Assembly (NCBI RefSeq): GCF_029223545.1
Contig: NZ_CP097870.1
Span: 2,418,001 to 2,482,000, forward strand
From: Thauera sp. GDN1
Lineage (GTDB): Bacteria; Pseudomonadota; Gammaproteobacteria; Burkholderiales; Rhodocyclaceae
Direction: 5' to 3'
DNA length: 64,000 nucleotides
The notes beneath the pieces are model-generated. The model was not told the DNA's origin, ran no database searches, and saw only the letters and a list, made by a program, of their open reading frames with translations. The translations under genes were made by a program, and so were the position numbers. Every line of letters starts with the position of its first letter. Position 1 is the stretch's first letter. Below, in pieces: positions 28,255 through 35,803 of this stretch.

Positions 28255-28575
28255 TCAGCCCCGCGCCTGCCCCATCTCCTGCAGCTGGACGATCAGCATC
28301 GCCAGCCGCCGGCGCAGCTGGCGATGGCGTTCGCTGCCCGCCTCCTGCGCCGCGATCTCCGCCCGCAGCGCGGCGATCTCCTTGCGCAGCCCGATCTCCG
28401 GCGGGATGAATCCGGCGTTGCGCAGGATCTTGTTGACCATGCGCTGCTCGGGCGACACGAAGAGTTCGTCCTCGAACACCAGCGGCCGGCCGGCGCCGGG
28501 CAGGCCGACGAATTCGCCCCTGCGCTCGGCATCGAGGATGCGCTGCTCGGCGAGGATGTCGAAGATCGAGGCCAC
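28255..28575 (-). CDS. DUF1992 (DnaJ-related) small protein
   Basis: A 106-residue protein: SIFDILAEQRILDAERRGEFVGLPGAGRPLVFEDE is the family hallmark (DUF1992, DnaJ homologue subfamily C member 28-like, without a J domain). The C-terminal half is a charged helix (RKEIAALRAEIAAQEAG) likely to form a coiled coil. The start is taken at GTG 28575, where similarity begins, 14 bp after the DUF364 stop; the frame is open further upstream over that gene. Function unknown. Last gene of the ravA-viaA operon. Confidence 0.75.
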   Translation of the reverse strand: MASIFDILAEQRILDAERRGEFVGLPGAGRPLVFEDELFVSPEQRMVNKILRNAGFIPPEIGLRKEIAALRAEIAAQEAGSERHRQLRRRLAMLIVQLQEMGQARG

Positions 28576-28589
28576 GGCCAGCGTGTCGC

Positions 28590-29453
28590 TCAGCGTCCGG
28601 CCGACAGGCCGGGCCAGTCGGCGGCGCTGAGTGCGAACTTGTAGGCGAAGGCACTCCACGACTCGCCGCGGCACAGGGCGTCGATGAAGCCGGCGCGGTC
28701 GGTGACCCAGCTTCCGCCAACCACGGTGACGCCGCGCGCGAACAACGGGTCGGGCAGGCAGCCGGCGCTGGGGCCGATCAGCACGATACGCTCGGCGCCG
28801 CGGCAGTGGGCGAGCATGCGGTCCACCGAGTGATTGAGCAGGATGGAGCTGGTGGAGAGCACCTTGTTGCAGCCTTCGAGTTCGCCGGCATCGAGCGTGA
28901 CGCGATAGCCGTCGTAATGGCCGGCGTAGTCCGGATTGAGTTCGATCACCGTCAGGCGCGCGCCGGCGGCGGTGACCTGCTTCAGCAGGGGCGAGAACAG
29001 CCCGACCATGCCGACGTGGTCGCCCGCCCGCGGGTCGATGCCGCCGATGGAGTCGGTGGCGCGCGGCGGGGCGAAGCCCATGCGCTCCATGACCGTGCGC
29101 GACAACGCATTCGCGGCGGCGAAGCCGAGCGTGCGGCGCAGGTCGCGCACCTCGGTCTCCACCCGCCTCACGCCGCTGCCCGGGGGCGCGGCGGCGAACT
29201 CCCTCGCCAGCGCGAGCGCATCCATGCCGACGATGCCGCCGCGATCGGGCGCATCGATCAGTCGCTGCAGCGTGTCGTCGAGCAGCACGTAGGAGATCCC
29301 GAGCGCGCCGTCGTCGAGCTCCAGCGCGCAGAACTCGCCGTTCTTGGAGGCCGCGGCCGCGGCGGGCGGCAGATGCAGGGCGCGGACGCGGGGGACCGGG
29401 TGGCCGGCGGTGGCGCGTTCGAGCTCGGCGACGAGATCGGTGGCGAAACTCAT
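28590..29453 (-). CDS. DUF364 putative heavy-metal-chelation protein
   Basis: A 287-residue cytoplasmic protein with the DUF4213/DUF364 fold. An N-terminal enolase-like part (EFCALELDDGALGISYVLLDD) is followed by a Rossmann-like part with VGMVGLFSPLLKQV, KVLSTSSILLNHSVDRML and IGPSAGCLPDPLFARGVTVVGGSWVTD, the family's most conserved block. Members are found with molybdenum, tungsten or metal-cofactor genes; the substrate is unknown. It overlaps the viaA stop by 4 bp, so a link with RavA/ViaA is likely. Confidence 0.85.
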   Translation of the reverse strand: MSFATDLVAELERATAGHPVPRVRALHLPPAAAAASKNGEFCALELDDGALGISYVLLDDTLQRLIDAPDRGGIVGMDALALAREFAAAPPGSGVRRVETEVRDLRRTLGFAAANALSRTVMERMGFAPPRATDSIGGIDPRAGDHVGMVGLFSPLLKQVTAAGARLTVIELNPDYAGHYDGYRVTLDAGELEGCNKVLSTSSILLNHSVDRMLAHCRGAERIVLIGPSAGCLPDPLFARGVTVVGGSWVTDRAGFIDALCRGESWSAFAYKFALSAADWPGLSAGR

Positions 29454-31078
29454 GCGGGGTCTCCTCGGTGCAGCCCGGCGCGCACCGCGGCCGCGGCGGT
29501 CTCGGGACTGACGGTGCGGGCGCGGTTCTCGGGGTTGCGCAGCGCGCCAGGGAAATAACTGGCGGTCAGGCTCTGCGAATGCACCGGCGAGCCGCCGGCC
29601 TCCAGGCCTTCGCCGCGCACATGCCCGCCGGCGGCGGCAGGCGTTCCCTCAGGCGATGCTACTCCGGCGTAGCGCCGCCAGTCTCGCACCCAGTGGATAT
29701 CGTCGGCCAGCTCCAGCAGGCCGATGGTCTCGCGGTCGCCGATCAGGATGCCCTGCACGCGCAGGCCCTGCTCGCGGCGCGCCGTCAGCAGGCGCTCGGC
29801 GAGCACCGGGGTGGCACCGAACTCGCCATCGGAGGCGATCAGCAGGTCCGCGAGCTGCCACTCGGCCACCTCCAGGCGGGCGATCGCGCTCTCCAGCGGC
29901 GCGCCGATGTCGGTGCCGCCGCCGAAGCCCTGGCCGAGGAAGCGCGCCAGCCGGCCGACGCCCTCGACGTCCACGCTCACCGCCATCTCCAGCACCTCGT
30001 CCGGCCCACCGAACGTGAACACGTGGCACGCCCGTCCCTGCGCATGCGCACTGCGCGCCGCCTCGAGCACGACCGCCTTCGCCACCGCCTCCGCGCCGCC
30101 GCGCATCGAGCCGGAAGTATCGACGCAGATCAGCATCGGCCCCATCTCCAGGCGCTTTGCCGATGCCGGGCGCGGACTCGGTCGGAGCACCGGCGCGCGC
30201 GCCTGGCGGGTCTCCTGCAGGTGGTCGTCGTCTTCGTAGGCGAGCAGCGTGCGCTCGGCATGACGGGCATGCCACACCAGGCGCAGTTGCGGATGGCCGA
30301 GCAGCATGGCCTCGGCGGGCAGCATGCGCGCGATCCGCCCCGATCGATGCACGCCACGCGTCTCGCCCGGCATGTCGGGGACGCGCAGGCGGCGGGCGCA
30401 CGGGGATTGCAATTCGGCCGCCTCGATCACCGTGTTCAGGGGCTGGCTGGATGCGTCGTCGACGTCGGTCTGGCGCGCGCGGCCGAGGCCACGGATGATG
30501 CGGGCGAGTTCGGGCAGGCGCTCGATCAGGCGGCGGATGCGCACCAGCTCGCGCCATTCGCTGCTGCGCAGCAGGCCGCGCAGGGCGTCCCAGCGCGTAT
30601 TCTTGAGCAGGTCGCCGAGATCGCCGAAGGCGCCGATCAGCTCGTCCAGCTCGCCGCAGCGCTCGGCCCAGTCGGCGGCGAAGGCCTCGACCGCCATGGC
30701 GTCGGCCTCGGCCTCGCCAGCCCCACGGTCGCGGTAGTCGACGATCAGGTCGAGGTGGAAGAGCAGGCCCTGCAGCACGGTGTCGGCCAGTTCGTCGCGA
30801 TGCGCGCAATAGTCGGCCAGCTTCAGGCGGGCGAGGACTTCACGCACCCCCACCTGCAGCGCGGACGCCGGCCAGGCGGGTGCCGGCTCCGGCAGCGCTC
30901 CCCGTAGCAGCGCGTCCCGCCACGCCGCCAGCGCCGCGAGCCGCGACGCCAGCTCGCCGCCGGCGTGGGTCATGCCGCCCAGCCACAGGCTGCGGGGCAG
31001 GCGGTCGAGCGCCGCCAGCGGCGCCTCCTGCGCCTCGAACAGGCGGGGCGTGACGGCACGGACGGCGGGCGCGCTCAC
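29450..31078 (-). CDS. viaA: VWA-domain protein, ViaA-like
   Basis: A 542-residue protein with a C-terminal von Willebrand A domain. The MIDAS motif lies in LICVDTSGSMRGG (about residues 315-327), with further metal-site residues in GFGGGTDIGAPLES and ASDGEFGAT. The N-terminal half is helical. ViaA proteins pair with the AAA ATPase RavA in E. coli, where they act on respiratory or fumarate-reductase and Fe-S functions. Directly downstream of the ravA-like gene (9 bp). A generic CoxE/VWA partner is the alternative name. Confidence 0.85.
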   Translation of the reverse strand: MSAPAVRAVTPRLFEAQEAPLAALDRLPRSLWLGGMTHAGGELASRLAALAAWRDALLRGALPEPAPAWPASALQVGVREVLARLKLADYCAHRDELADTVLQGLLFHLDLIVDYRDRGAGEAEADAMAVEAFAADWAERCGELDELIGAFGDLGDLLKNTRWDALRGLLRSSEWRELVRIRRLIERLPELARIIRGLGRARQTDVDDASSQPLNTVIEAAELQSPCARRLRVPDMPGETRGVHRSGRIARMLPAEAMLLGHPQLRLVWHARHAERTLLAYEDDDHLQETRQARAPVLRPSPRPASAKRLEMGPMLICVDTSGSMRGGAEAVAKAVVLEAARSAHAQGRACHVFTFGGPDEVLEMAVSVDVEGVGRLARFLGQGFGGGTDIGAPLESAIARLEVAEWQLADLLIASDGEFGATPVLAERLLTARREQGLRVQGILIGDRETIGLLELADDIHWVRDWRRYAGVASPEGTPAAAGGHVRGEGLEAGGSPVHSQSLTASYFPGALRNPENRARTVSPETAAAAVRAGLHRGDPA

Positions 31079-31087
31079 GGCCGGCGC

Positions 31088-32632
31088 TCAATCCGGAAAG
31101 GGTTCGTGCTCGACCGCCGGCGGCCGGGCGCCGTCCGCATCCAGCCGCGGCAGCGCCTCGAAGCCGGCCCGGGCGTCACCGGCGCGCCGGTCCAGCGCGG
31201 CCAGTGCGGCTGCGACGCCGGCCAGATTCGCCTGCGCGGCGGTCACGAAGCCCGGATCGGCCCACAGCGCCTGCGCCGACCATTCAGCCAGCGACTCGCA
31301 CCGCGCCGCCAGTTCGTCGCTGCAGGCCGCCAGGCGCTGCAGCAAGGCGTCGATCTGCTCCACGCGCGCGGCGATGTGCAAACTGCCGTAGCGGCGCCTG
31401 CGGGAGTAGGTCATGCGCAGCGCGGCGGAGCCGCCCTTGGCGTCGCCGATCGCCCCCGCCAGCGCACCGGCCTGTCCGGCTGTCCCCGGCTCGCCCAGGG
31501 CTTCTGCCGCCTGGGCCGCCGCATCGAGCGCGGAAAAGCGCAGGCGTCCGGCCTCGTCGTAATCGAGATCGTTGGCCTCGCGCTCGGCCTTCAACTGCGC
31601 CTCGAAAGCCTCCACCACCCGTGTCAGCCGCGGCGGCGAAAAGGCCTCGCGGATGCCCAGCCGGATCGTCAGCCAGTCGGCGACCGCCTGCTGCAGCGCC
31701 GGATCGGCAGCGATGCAGGGCGGCACCAGGCCCAGATCCCACTCTTCCACCGCCGCCCTGCCCTCGCTCGCCGCCGCCACCCGCAGCAGGTGGCCGATCT
31801 TGACCCAGCGCCGGTCCGATACGTAGTGCCGTTCCGCCGCCAGCCAGGTGCGCAGCTCGGCAAGTCGCGCGCGCACCTCGTCCGGCAGCGCGATCTGCTG
31901 TGCGGCGGCGGTCAGCGCGGCACGCTCGGCAGCGCCGAGCTGTAGCCCGCCGAGCCGTGCGTGGCCGCTCGGACTGCCGCCATCGCCCGGAGCAGGCCGG
32001 ACATCGAACTCACCCGAGGCGCCGAGATTCATCGCTCCCGCGTCGAGGCGCCCGGCCCCTTGCGCGCCATCCCGCCCCGCCTGCGCCAGCAGGGCACGGA
32101 AGCCGTCCGCGCTCACCGGTCCCACCGTCAGACGCAGCAGGAAGCGGTCGAAGAAGGCCTCCGCCACCTCGTCCTCGGGCACCTGGTTGGTGGCCCCGAT
32201 CACGCTGATCAGCGGACAGTGCACCCGGCCCGCGCCGTTGTCGAACTCGCGCTCGTTGAGCAGGGTCAGGAGGGCGTTGAGGATCGCGCTGTTGGCCTTG
32301 AACACCTCGTCGATGAAGGCGACCTCGGCGTCGGGCAGAAAACCGGCCACATGGCGCTCGTAGCGGTCCTCCTCCAGCGCGCGGATCGACAGCGGGCCGA
32401 ACAGCTCTTCCGGGACGGTGAAGCGGGTGAGCAGGCGCTCGAAGTAGCGCGCCTCGCGAAACGCCAGGTGGATGCGGCGCGCCAGCGCGCTCTTGGCGGT
32501 GCCGGGCGGTCCGATCAGCAGCGTGTGTTCGCCGGCGAGCGCGGCCAGCAGGCTCAGGCGCAGCACCTGACGGCGCTCCACCAGGCCGGCTTCGAGGGAC
32601 TCCAGCAGGCGGGCCAGGCGGGCGCGATCCAT
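31088..32632 (-). CDS. ravA: MoxR-class AAA+ ATPase, RavA-like
   Basis: A 514-residue ATPase. Walker A GPPGTAKSA at 41-49, Walker B VAFIDEV with D108/E109, sensor 1 GATNQVPE near 155, and an arginine-finger region (FFDRFLLRL). The N-terminal region RQVLRLSLLAALAGEHTLLI and FTVPEELFGPLSIRALEEDRYERH closely resembles RavA. The C-terminal half is a helical/triple-helical domain characteristic of RavA. It probably acts with the downstream VWA protein as a chaperone-like remodelling machine for metal or respiratory enzymes. Confidence 0.88.
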   Translation of the reverse strand: MDRARLARLLESLEAGLVERRQVLRLSLLAALAGEHTLLIGPPGTAKSALARRIHLAFREARYFERLLTRFTVPEELFGPLSIRALEEDRYERHVAGFLPDAEVAFIDEVFKANSAILNALLTLLNEREFDNGAGRVHCPLISVIGATNQVPEDEVAEAFFDRFLLRLTVGPVSADGFRALLAQAGRDGAQGAGRLDAGAMNLGASGEFDVRPAPGDGGSPSGHARLGGLQLGAAERAALTAAAQQIALPDEVRARLAELRTWLAAERHYVSDRRWVKIGHLLRVAAASEGRAAVEEWDLGLVPPCIAADPALQQAVADWLTIRLGIREAFSPPRLTRVVEAFEAQLKAEREANDLDYDEAGRLRFSALDAAAQAAEALGEPGTAGQAGALAGAIGDAKGGSAALRMTYSRRRRYGSLHIAARVEQIDALLQRLAACSDELAARCESLAEWSAQALWADPGFVTAAQANLAGVAAALAALDRRAGDARAGFEALPRLDADGARPPAVEHEPFPD

Positions 32633-32645
32633 CCCCGCTCTCCGC

Positions 32646-33032
32646 TCAGGCGCGCGGACCGTGCGTGGCGCCGTAGGCGTGGGCCTTCAGCGTGTCGAGA
32701 TCGACGATACGCAAGGCGGCTTCGTGGGTGGCCTCCAGCACCACCGGCGGCGCCACGCCCGCCTCCAGCGCCTCCTTCCAGCGCAGCGCACACAGGCACC
32801 AGCGATCGCCCGGCTGCAGTCCGGCGAAACGGAATTCGGGGCGCGGCGTGGACAGATCGTTGCCCACGGTGCGCGAGAACGCCAGGAAGTCCGCCGTCAC
32901 CCGCACGCAGACGATGTGCCGGCCGAGGTCGTCGGGTCCGGTCTCGCAGCATCCGGTGCGGTAGAAACCGGTCAATGGCGAGTAGCTGCAGGCGAGCAGT
33001 GCGCCGCCCAGCACGTTCTTCGATCCGTTCAT
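32646..33032 (-). CDS. DUF2237 family protein
   Basis: A 128-residue protein beginning MNGSKNVLGGALLACSYSPL. The blocks PLTGFYRTGCCETGPDDLG, FLAFSRTVGNDLSTPRPEF and GLQPGDRWCLCALRWKEAL are the DUF2237 signature, with conserved cysteines (CC, WCLCA) that could bind metal. No function is established. The start at 33032 is fixed by family similarity although the frame is open upstream. It ends 13 bp before the ravA start and is likely the first gene of that operon. Confidence 0.88.
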   Translation of the reverse strand: MNGSKNVLGGALLACSYSPLTGFYRTGCCETGPDDLGRHIVCVRVTADFLAFSRTVGNDLSTPRPEFRFAGLQPGDRWCLCALRWKEALEAGVAPPVVLEATHEAALRIVDLDTLKAHAYGATHGPRA

Positions 33033-33236
33033 GCCCACGCTTCCCACTTCGATGTAGTTGATGGCCGCCCGCACATCGGCGCACGCGCGCGCCTCGTGCT
33101 GATACCGAGCGCACATTGTAGCGCCAGGCTCCATTGCCGGCCGCCGCCGCCTTCTGCACCGCGGGAGCTTCTTGCAGTGCACCGAAGGGCCGTTGTTTCT
33201 GCTATTTTTCTTTCTTTTAGTCGAATCGCAACACCC

Positions 33237-33857
33237 ATGGCCGACAAGTCCGACTCAACCCGTGAGTTCATCAGCACGGCACAGGCCGCCAGACAGCTCG
33301 GTCTGTCTCTCGGCGCCGTACAGCAGATGGTCGAGTGCGGGACCCTGGCAGGCTGGAAGACGGCCGGCGGACACCGCCGGATCCGCCAGGACTCGGTGGA
33401 TGCGCTGCTCGCCAAGGCCCGCGCACCGGGGCTGCAGGCGCGCAGCACCAGCGCGGGCAGCAAGCTGCGGGTGCTGGTCGTCGAGGACGATCGCCTGCTG
33501 CAGGGCATCTATCGCGAGACGTTCGCCAACTGGGAAGCGCCGCTGGACGTGCACGTCATCGGCCACGGCCTCGATGCGATGGTCGAGATCGGTCGCGAGC
33601 CGCCCGACCTGCTGATCGTCGACCTGCGCATTCCCGGCATCGACGGCTTCGAGATGATCCGCCGCCTGCGCGAGAACCCGCTGTGCGCCGACGTCGCCAT
33701 CGTCGTGGTGTCCGCCCTGACCGCCAAGGAGATCGCAGCGGCAGGAGGCTTGCCGCCTGACGTCACGGTATATCGCAAGCCGATCCCGTTCCAGGAACTC
33801 CGCGGCTACGTCCAGTCCCTGATCGCGCTGCGCCGGCGGCAGCGCAACGCGGGCTGA
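33237..33857 (+). CDS. HTH (excisionase/MerR-like)-REC two-domain regulator
   Basis: A 206-residue protein with an unusual order: an N-terminal excisionase-type helix-turn-helix (residues 10-62; STAQAARQLGLSLGAVQQMV, TAGGHRRIRQDSVDALL), a short linker, then a C-terminal receiver domain (about 76-200) with acidic pocket VVEDD (82-85), phospho-acceptor D129 (LLIVDLRIPG) and lysine in VYRKPIPF near 185. Typical response regulators have REC first. Next to it lie a single-REC gene and an Hpt gene on the same strand, so it is probably part of a phosphorelay whose kinase is elsewhere. Confidence 0.87.
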   Translation: MADKSDSTREFISTAQAARQLGLSLGAVQQMVECGTLAGWKTAGGHRRIRQDSVDALLAKARAPGLQARSTSAGSKLRVLVVEDDRLLQGIYRETFANWEAPLDVHVIGHGLDAMVEIGREPPDLLIVDLRIPGIDGFEMIRRLRENPLCADVAIVVVSALTAKEIAAAGGLPPDVTVYRKPIPFQELRGYVQSLIALRRRQRNAG

Positions 33858-33873
33858 GCGGGCCGGGAACGAC

Positions 33874-34257
33874 ATGAACAAGCTTGCGTTCATCATCGAC
33901 GACAGCGCGGTCAACATCGCCGTCGGCCGCCTGCTGCTGCAGCGTCTCGGGTGGAAAGTGGAGGAGTTCTCGAGCGCGGCGGCGATGCTCGAGCGCCTCG
34001 GCGAGGTCACCCCGGCCTTCATGCTGCTCGACATCTCCATGCCCGACATGAGTGGCATGGAAGCCTGTCGGCGCATCCGCAGCAACCCGGCGTGGAAGGA
34101 CATCCGCGTCATCGCCTACACCGCCCACGCCCACGATGACGAACGCCAGCGCTACCTTTCCGCGGGCTTCGACGAAATCATCACCAAGCCGGTGACCGTC
34201 GGATCGCTGACCGCCGCCGTCGGCGAGGCCAGCGCCAGATCGCCATCGCAGCCCTGA
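33874..34257 (+). CDS. Stand-alone receiver (REC) domain protein
   Basis: A 127-residue single-domain response regulator: acidic pair DD (9-10), phospho-acceptor D53 (FMLLDISMPDMSG), T83 (IAYTAHA) and K105 (EIITKPVT). There is no output domain, as in CheY- or Spo0F-type relay proteins. It is 16 bp downstream of the HTH-REC gene and 18 bp upstream of the Hpt gene. Confidence 0.92.
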   Translation: MNKLAFIIDDSAVNIAVGRLLLQRLGWKVEEFSSAAAMLERLGEVTPAFMLLDISMPDMSGMEACRRIRSNPAWKDIRVIAYTAHAHDDERQRYLSAGFDEIITKPVTVGSLTAAVGEASARSPSQP

Positions 34258-34275
34258 AGCGGAAGTCCGACGAGC

Positions 34276-34683
34276 GTGTCCGTGCCCGAGCAGCCGAAGG
34301 CCCATTTCGACCCGGCCGCCCTGTGCGCCGACCTGTGCGGCAGCATGTCCGCCGTGGTCAAGGTGCTGGAGACCTTCGAACCCTGGCTCGAGGACATGCG
34401 CGCCCGGCTGAACACCGCGGTCGGCGCGCGTGACATGCCCCAGGTCTCCGCACTCGCCCACGCCCTGCGCGGCAGCCTCGCCCAGCTGCGGTCGCAAGCG
34501 GCGGTCGAACGCGTGCACGCACTCGAGGCGCTGTGCAAGACCGAGCCGGGAATCCTGCTGCCCGCCGATCATCCGGACCTGCTGGCCCTCGACCTGGAAC
34601 TCGACGCGCTTGCCGCCGAGGTCGCGCAATTCCTCACCGCCGCCCGCTCCGCGGCGCAGGCGGGACCACACGATCCGGCATAA
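34276..34683 (+). CDS. Histidine phosphotransfer (Hpt) domain protein
   Basis: A 135-residue helical protein. The phospho-histidine is H62 in SALAHALRGSLAQLRS, a good match to the Hpt consensus H-x-L-K/R-G. Translation starts at GTG 34276. Together with the two preceding receiver proteins it would form a phosphorelay, passing phosphate between a distant hybrid kinase and the HTH-REC regulator. It could instead act as a phosphate sink. Confidence 0.82.
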   Translation: MSVPEQPKAHFDPAALCADLCGSMSAVVKVLETFEPWLEDMRARLNTAVGARDMPQVSALAHALRGSLAQLRSQAAVERVHALEALCKTEPGILLPADHPDLLALDLELDALAAEVAQFLTAARSAAQAGPHDPA

Positions 34684-34688
34684 AACAC

Positions 34689-34717
34689 TTTCAACGCCCG
34701 AACCTTGCCGCTATAAT
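34689..34717 (+). promoter_or_regulatory. Promoter of tRNA-Ser
   Basis: TTTCAA (-35, 34689-34694), 17-nt spacer, perfect TATAAT (-10, 34712-34717), 13 bp before the mature tRNA 5' end. Confidence 0.75.
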
Positions 34718-34730
34718 GTGCGGCTTCGTC

Positions 34731-34821
34731 GGACAGGTGGATGAGTGGTTTAAGTCGCACGCCTGGAAAGCGTGTTTGGGATAATATCCCAACGCGGGTT
34801 CGAATCCCGCCCTGTCCGCCA
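34731..34821 (+). tRNA. tRNA-Ser (anticodon GGA)
   Basis: 91 nt including an encoded CCA end. Acceptor arms GGACAGG / CCTGTCC, anticodon loop CTGGAAA between CACGC and GCGTG (anticodon GGA, reads UCC/UCU), a long variable arm (GTTTGGGATAATATCCCAAC) typical of class II tRNA-Ser, and T-arm GCGGGTTCGAATCCCGC. Confidence 0.97.
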
Positions 34822-34830
34822 GAACACCTT

Positions 34831-34870
34831 AAAAAGCCCTGCAAATCATAAACTTGCGGGGTTTTTTCTT
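34831..34870 (+). terminator. Terminator after tRNA-Ser
   Basis: AAAAAGCCCTGCAA, a loop, TTGCGGGGTTTTTTC: an 8-bp GC-rich stem (one G-U pair) extended by A-U pairs and followed by a T-run. Confidence 0.82.
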
Positions 34871-34921
34871 TTTCCCGAACGTCATCGTCGGCAGGCAGTC
34901 ACGCGCTCAAAAAAGAGGGAC

Positions 34922-35000
34922 GGGACACATTCAGTGTCCCCGAGTCGTCCCGCGTTTGTCCCCCTTCGCTCCTCTATTGGTGTCCCCAAATTGTCCCGTG
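34922..35000. repeat. GTCCC-type repeats in a gene-free stretch
   Basis: The 337-bp stretch 34822-35158 has no gene. It holds the tRNA terminator and then GGGACAC-ATTCA-GTGTCCC (34922-34940), a perfect 7-bp hairpin. A direct repeat follows: TGTCCCCGAGTCGTCCCGCG (34935-34954) and TGTCCCCAAATTGTCCCGTG (34981-35000), 15 of 20 identical. The pattern resembles extragenic repeat families but is different from the REP copies at 2.6-5.3 kb. Nothing else is seen up to the TetR gene. Confidence 0.5.
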
Positions 35001-35158
35001 GAGCGTCATCGCGCGCCCTTCCGGGAGTGACCCGTCGTCCGGCCCCCTCCCGCCCCCCTCAGCAAGATCCACCACGCCCCCGACCTACTTCGGTGAGCGC
35101 GCTCTACGCACAGAAACCTCAAAGCGAGCAACGGAGCGCTCACGATGGGGGCCGGGAC

Positions 35159-35767
35159 TCAGATCCTGTTTGCGTAAAGCGTTGCCTCGATGATGCGGAC
35201 GATCCGGCTGGTCAAAGCCTCCGAATCGAGCCCCGGATTGGTGATGCTGCGAAGAAGGACGCCTCCGAACAACGCCGAGAAGAGCTCCACGATCCCTTCG
35301 ATGATGGACTCATCGTCGATGTAGCCTGATCGCGACCGGATCTCACGTATGGCTGCGGCAAGCCCCTTCCGCCCGACAGCATCCGCCTCTCTCACGATCT
35401 GCGCGACTTTCGGATTCCGCCCGGCCTCCGCAACGATCTCGACCTTCAACGCCGCCGCATAGGGGTCAAGTTGTTTCGTGATGGCTTCGGCAACGTGCGC
35501 TCGCAGTCCACATCGGGTATTGGCAACCTCACGAAGAATCTCGGTCAGTGCAAGCCGATGCTCGAGATCCTGCGCAACGATGGCCCCGATGATTGCATCC
35601 TTGTTCTCGAAGTAATGGTAGATGTGCCCCGGACTCATGCCGGCGGCTTTCGAGATCTGCGAGATGCTGGCACCGTGAAATCCGTGTTCGCAGAAGCAAC
35701 GCGCTGCGGCCGCCAGGATCTGCAGGCGACGCGCATCGCCACGCTTGCAGTCAATGAGCTGTTCCAT
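35159..35767 (-). CDS. TetR/AcrR-family regulator (downstream of ETF-QO)
   Basis: A 202-residue regulator: N-terminal HTH (about 12-58; RRLQILAAAARCFCEHGFHGASISQISKAAGMSPGHIYHYFENKDAI is the classic TetR start) and a helical ligand domain. It is 36 bp downstream of ETF-QO on the same strand, so it is probably the third gene of the SDR-ETF-QO-TetR operon and thus under the dyad at 38396. The ligand may be an acyl-CoA or pathway intermediate; this is inferred. Confidence 0.88.
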   Translation of the reverse strand: MEQLIDCKRGDARRLQILAAAARCFCEHGFHGASISQISKAAGMSPGHIYHYFENKDAIIGAIVAQDLEHRLALTEILREVANTRCGLRAHVAEAITKQLDPYAAALKVEIVAEAGRNPKVAQIVREADAVGRKGLAAAIREIRSRSGYIDDESIIEGIVELFSALFGGVLLRSITNPGLDSEALTSRIVRIIEATLYANRI

Positions 35768-35803
35768 CGGAATGTAGTCCTCCTGGCGACCGGGCGCGAA
35801 GCC

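Noticed and set aside
29450..32632. MoxR/VWA pair as part of a methanol dehydrogenase or Co-type (CoxD/CoxE) CO dehydrogenase cluster
   Set aside because: No dehydrogenase genes are nearby, and the ATPase and VWA proteins have the lengths and N-terminal blocks of RavA and ViaA.
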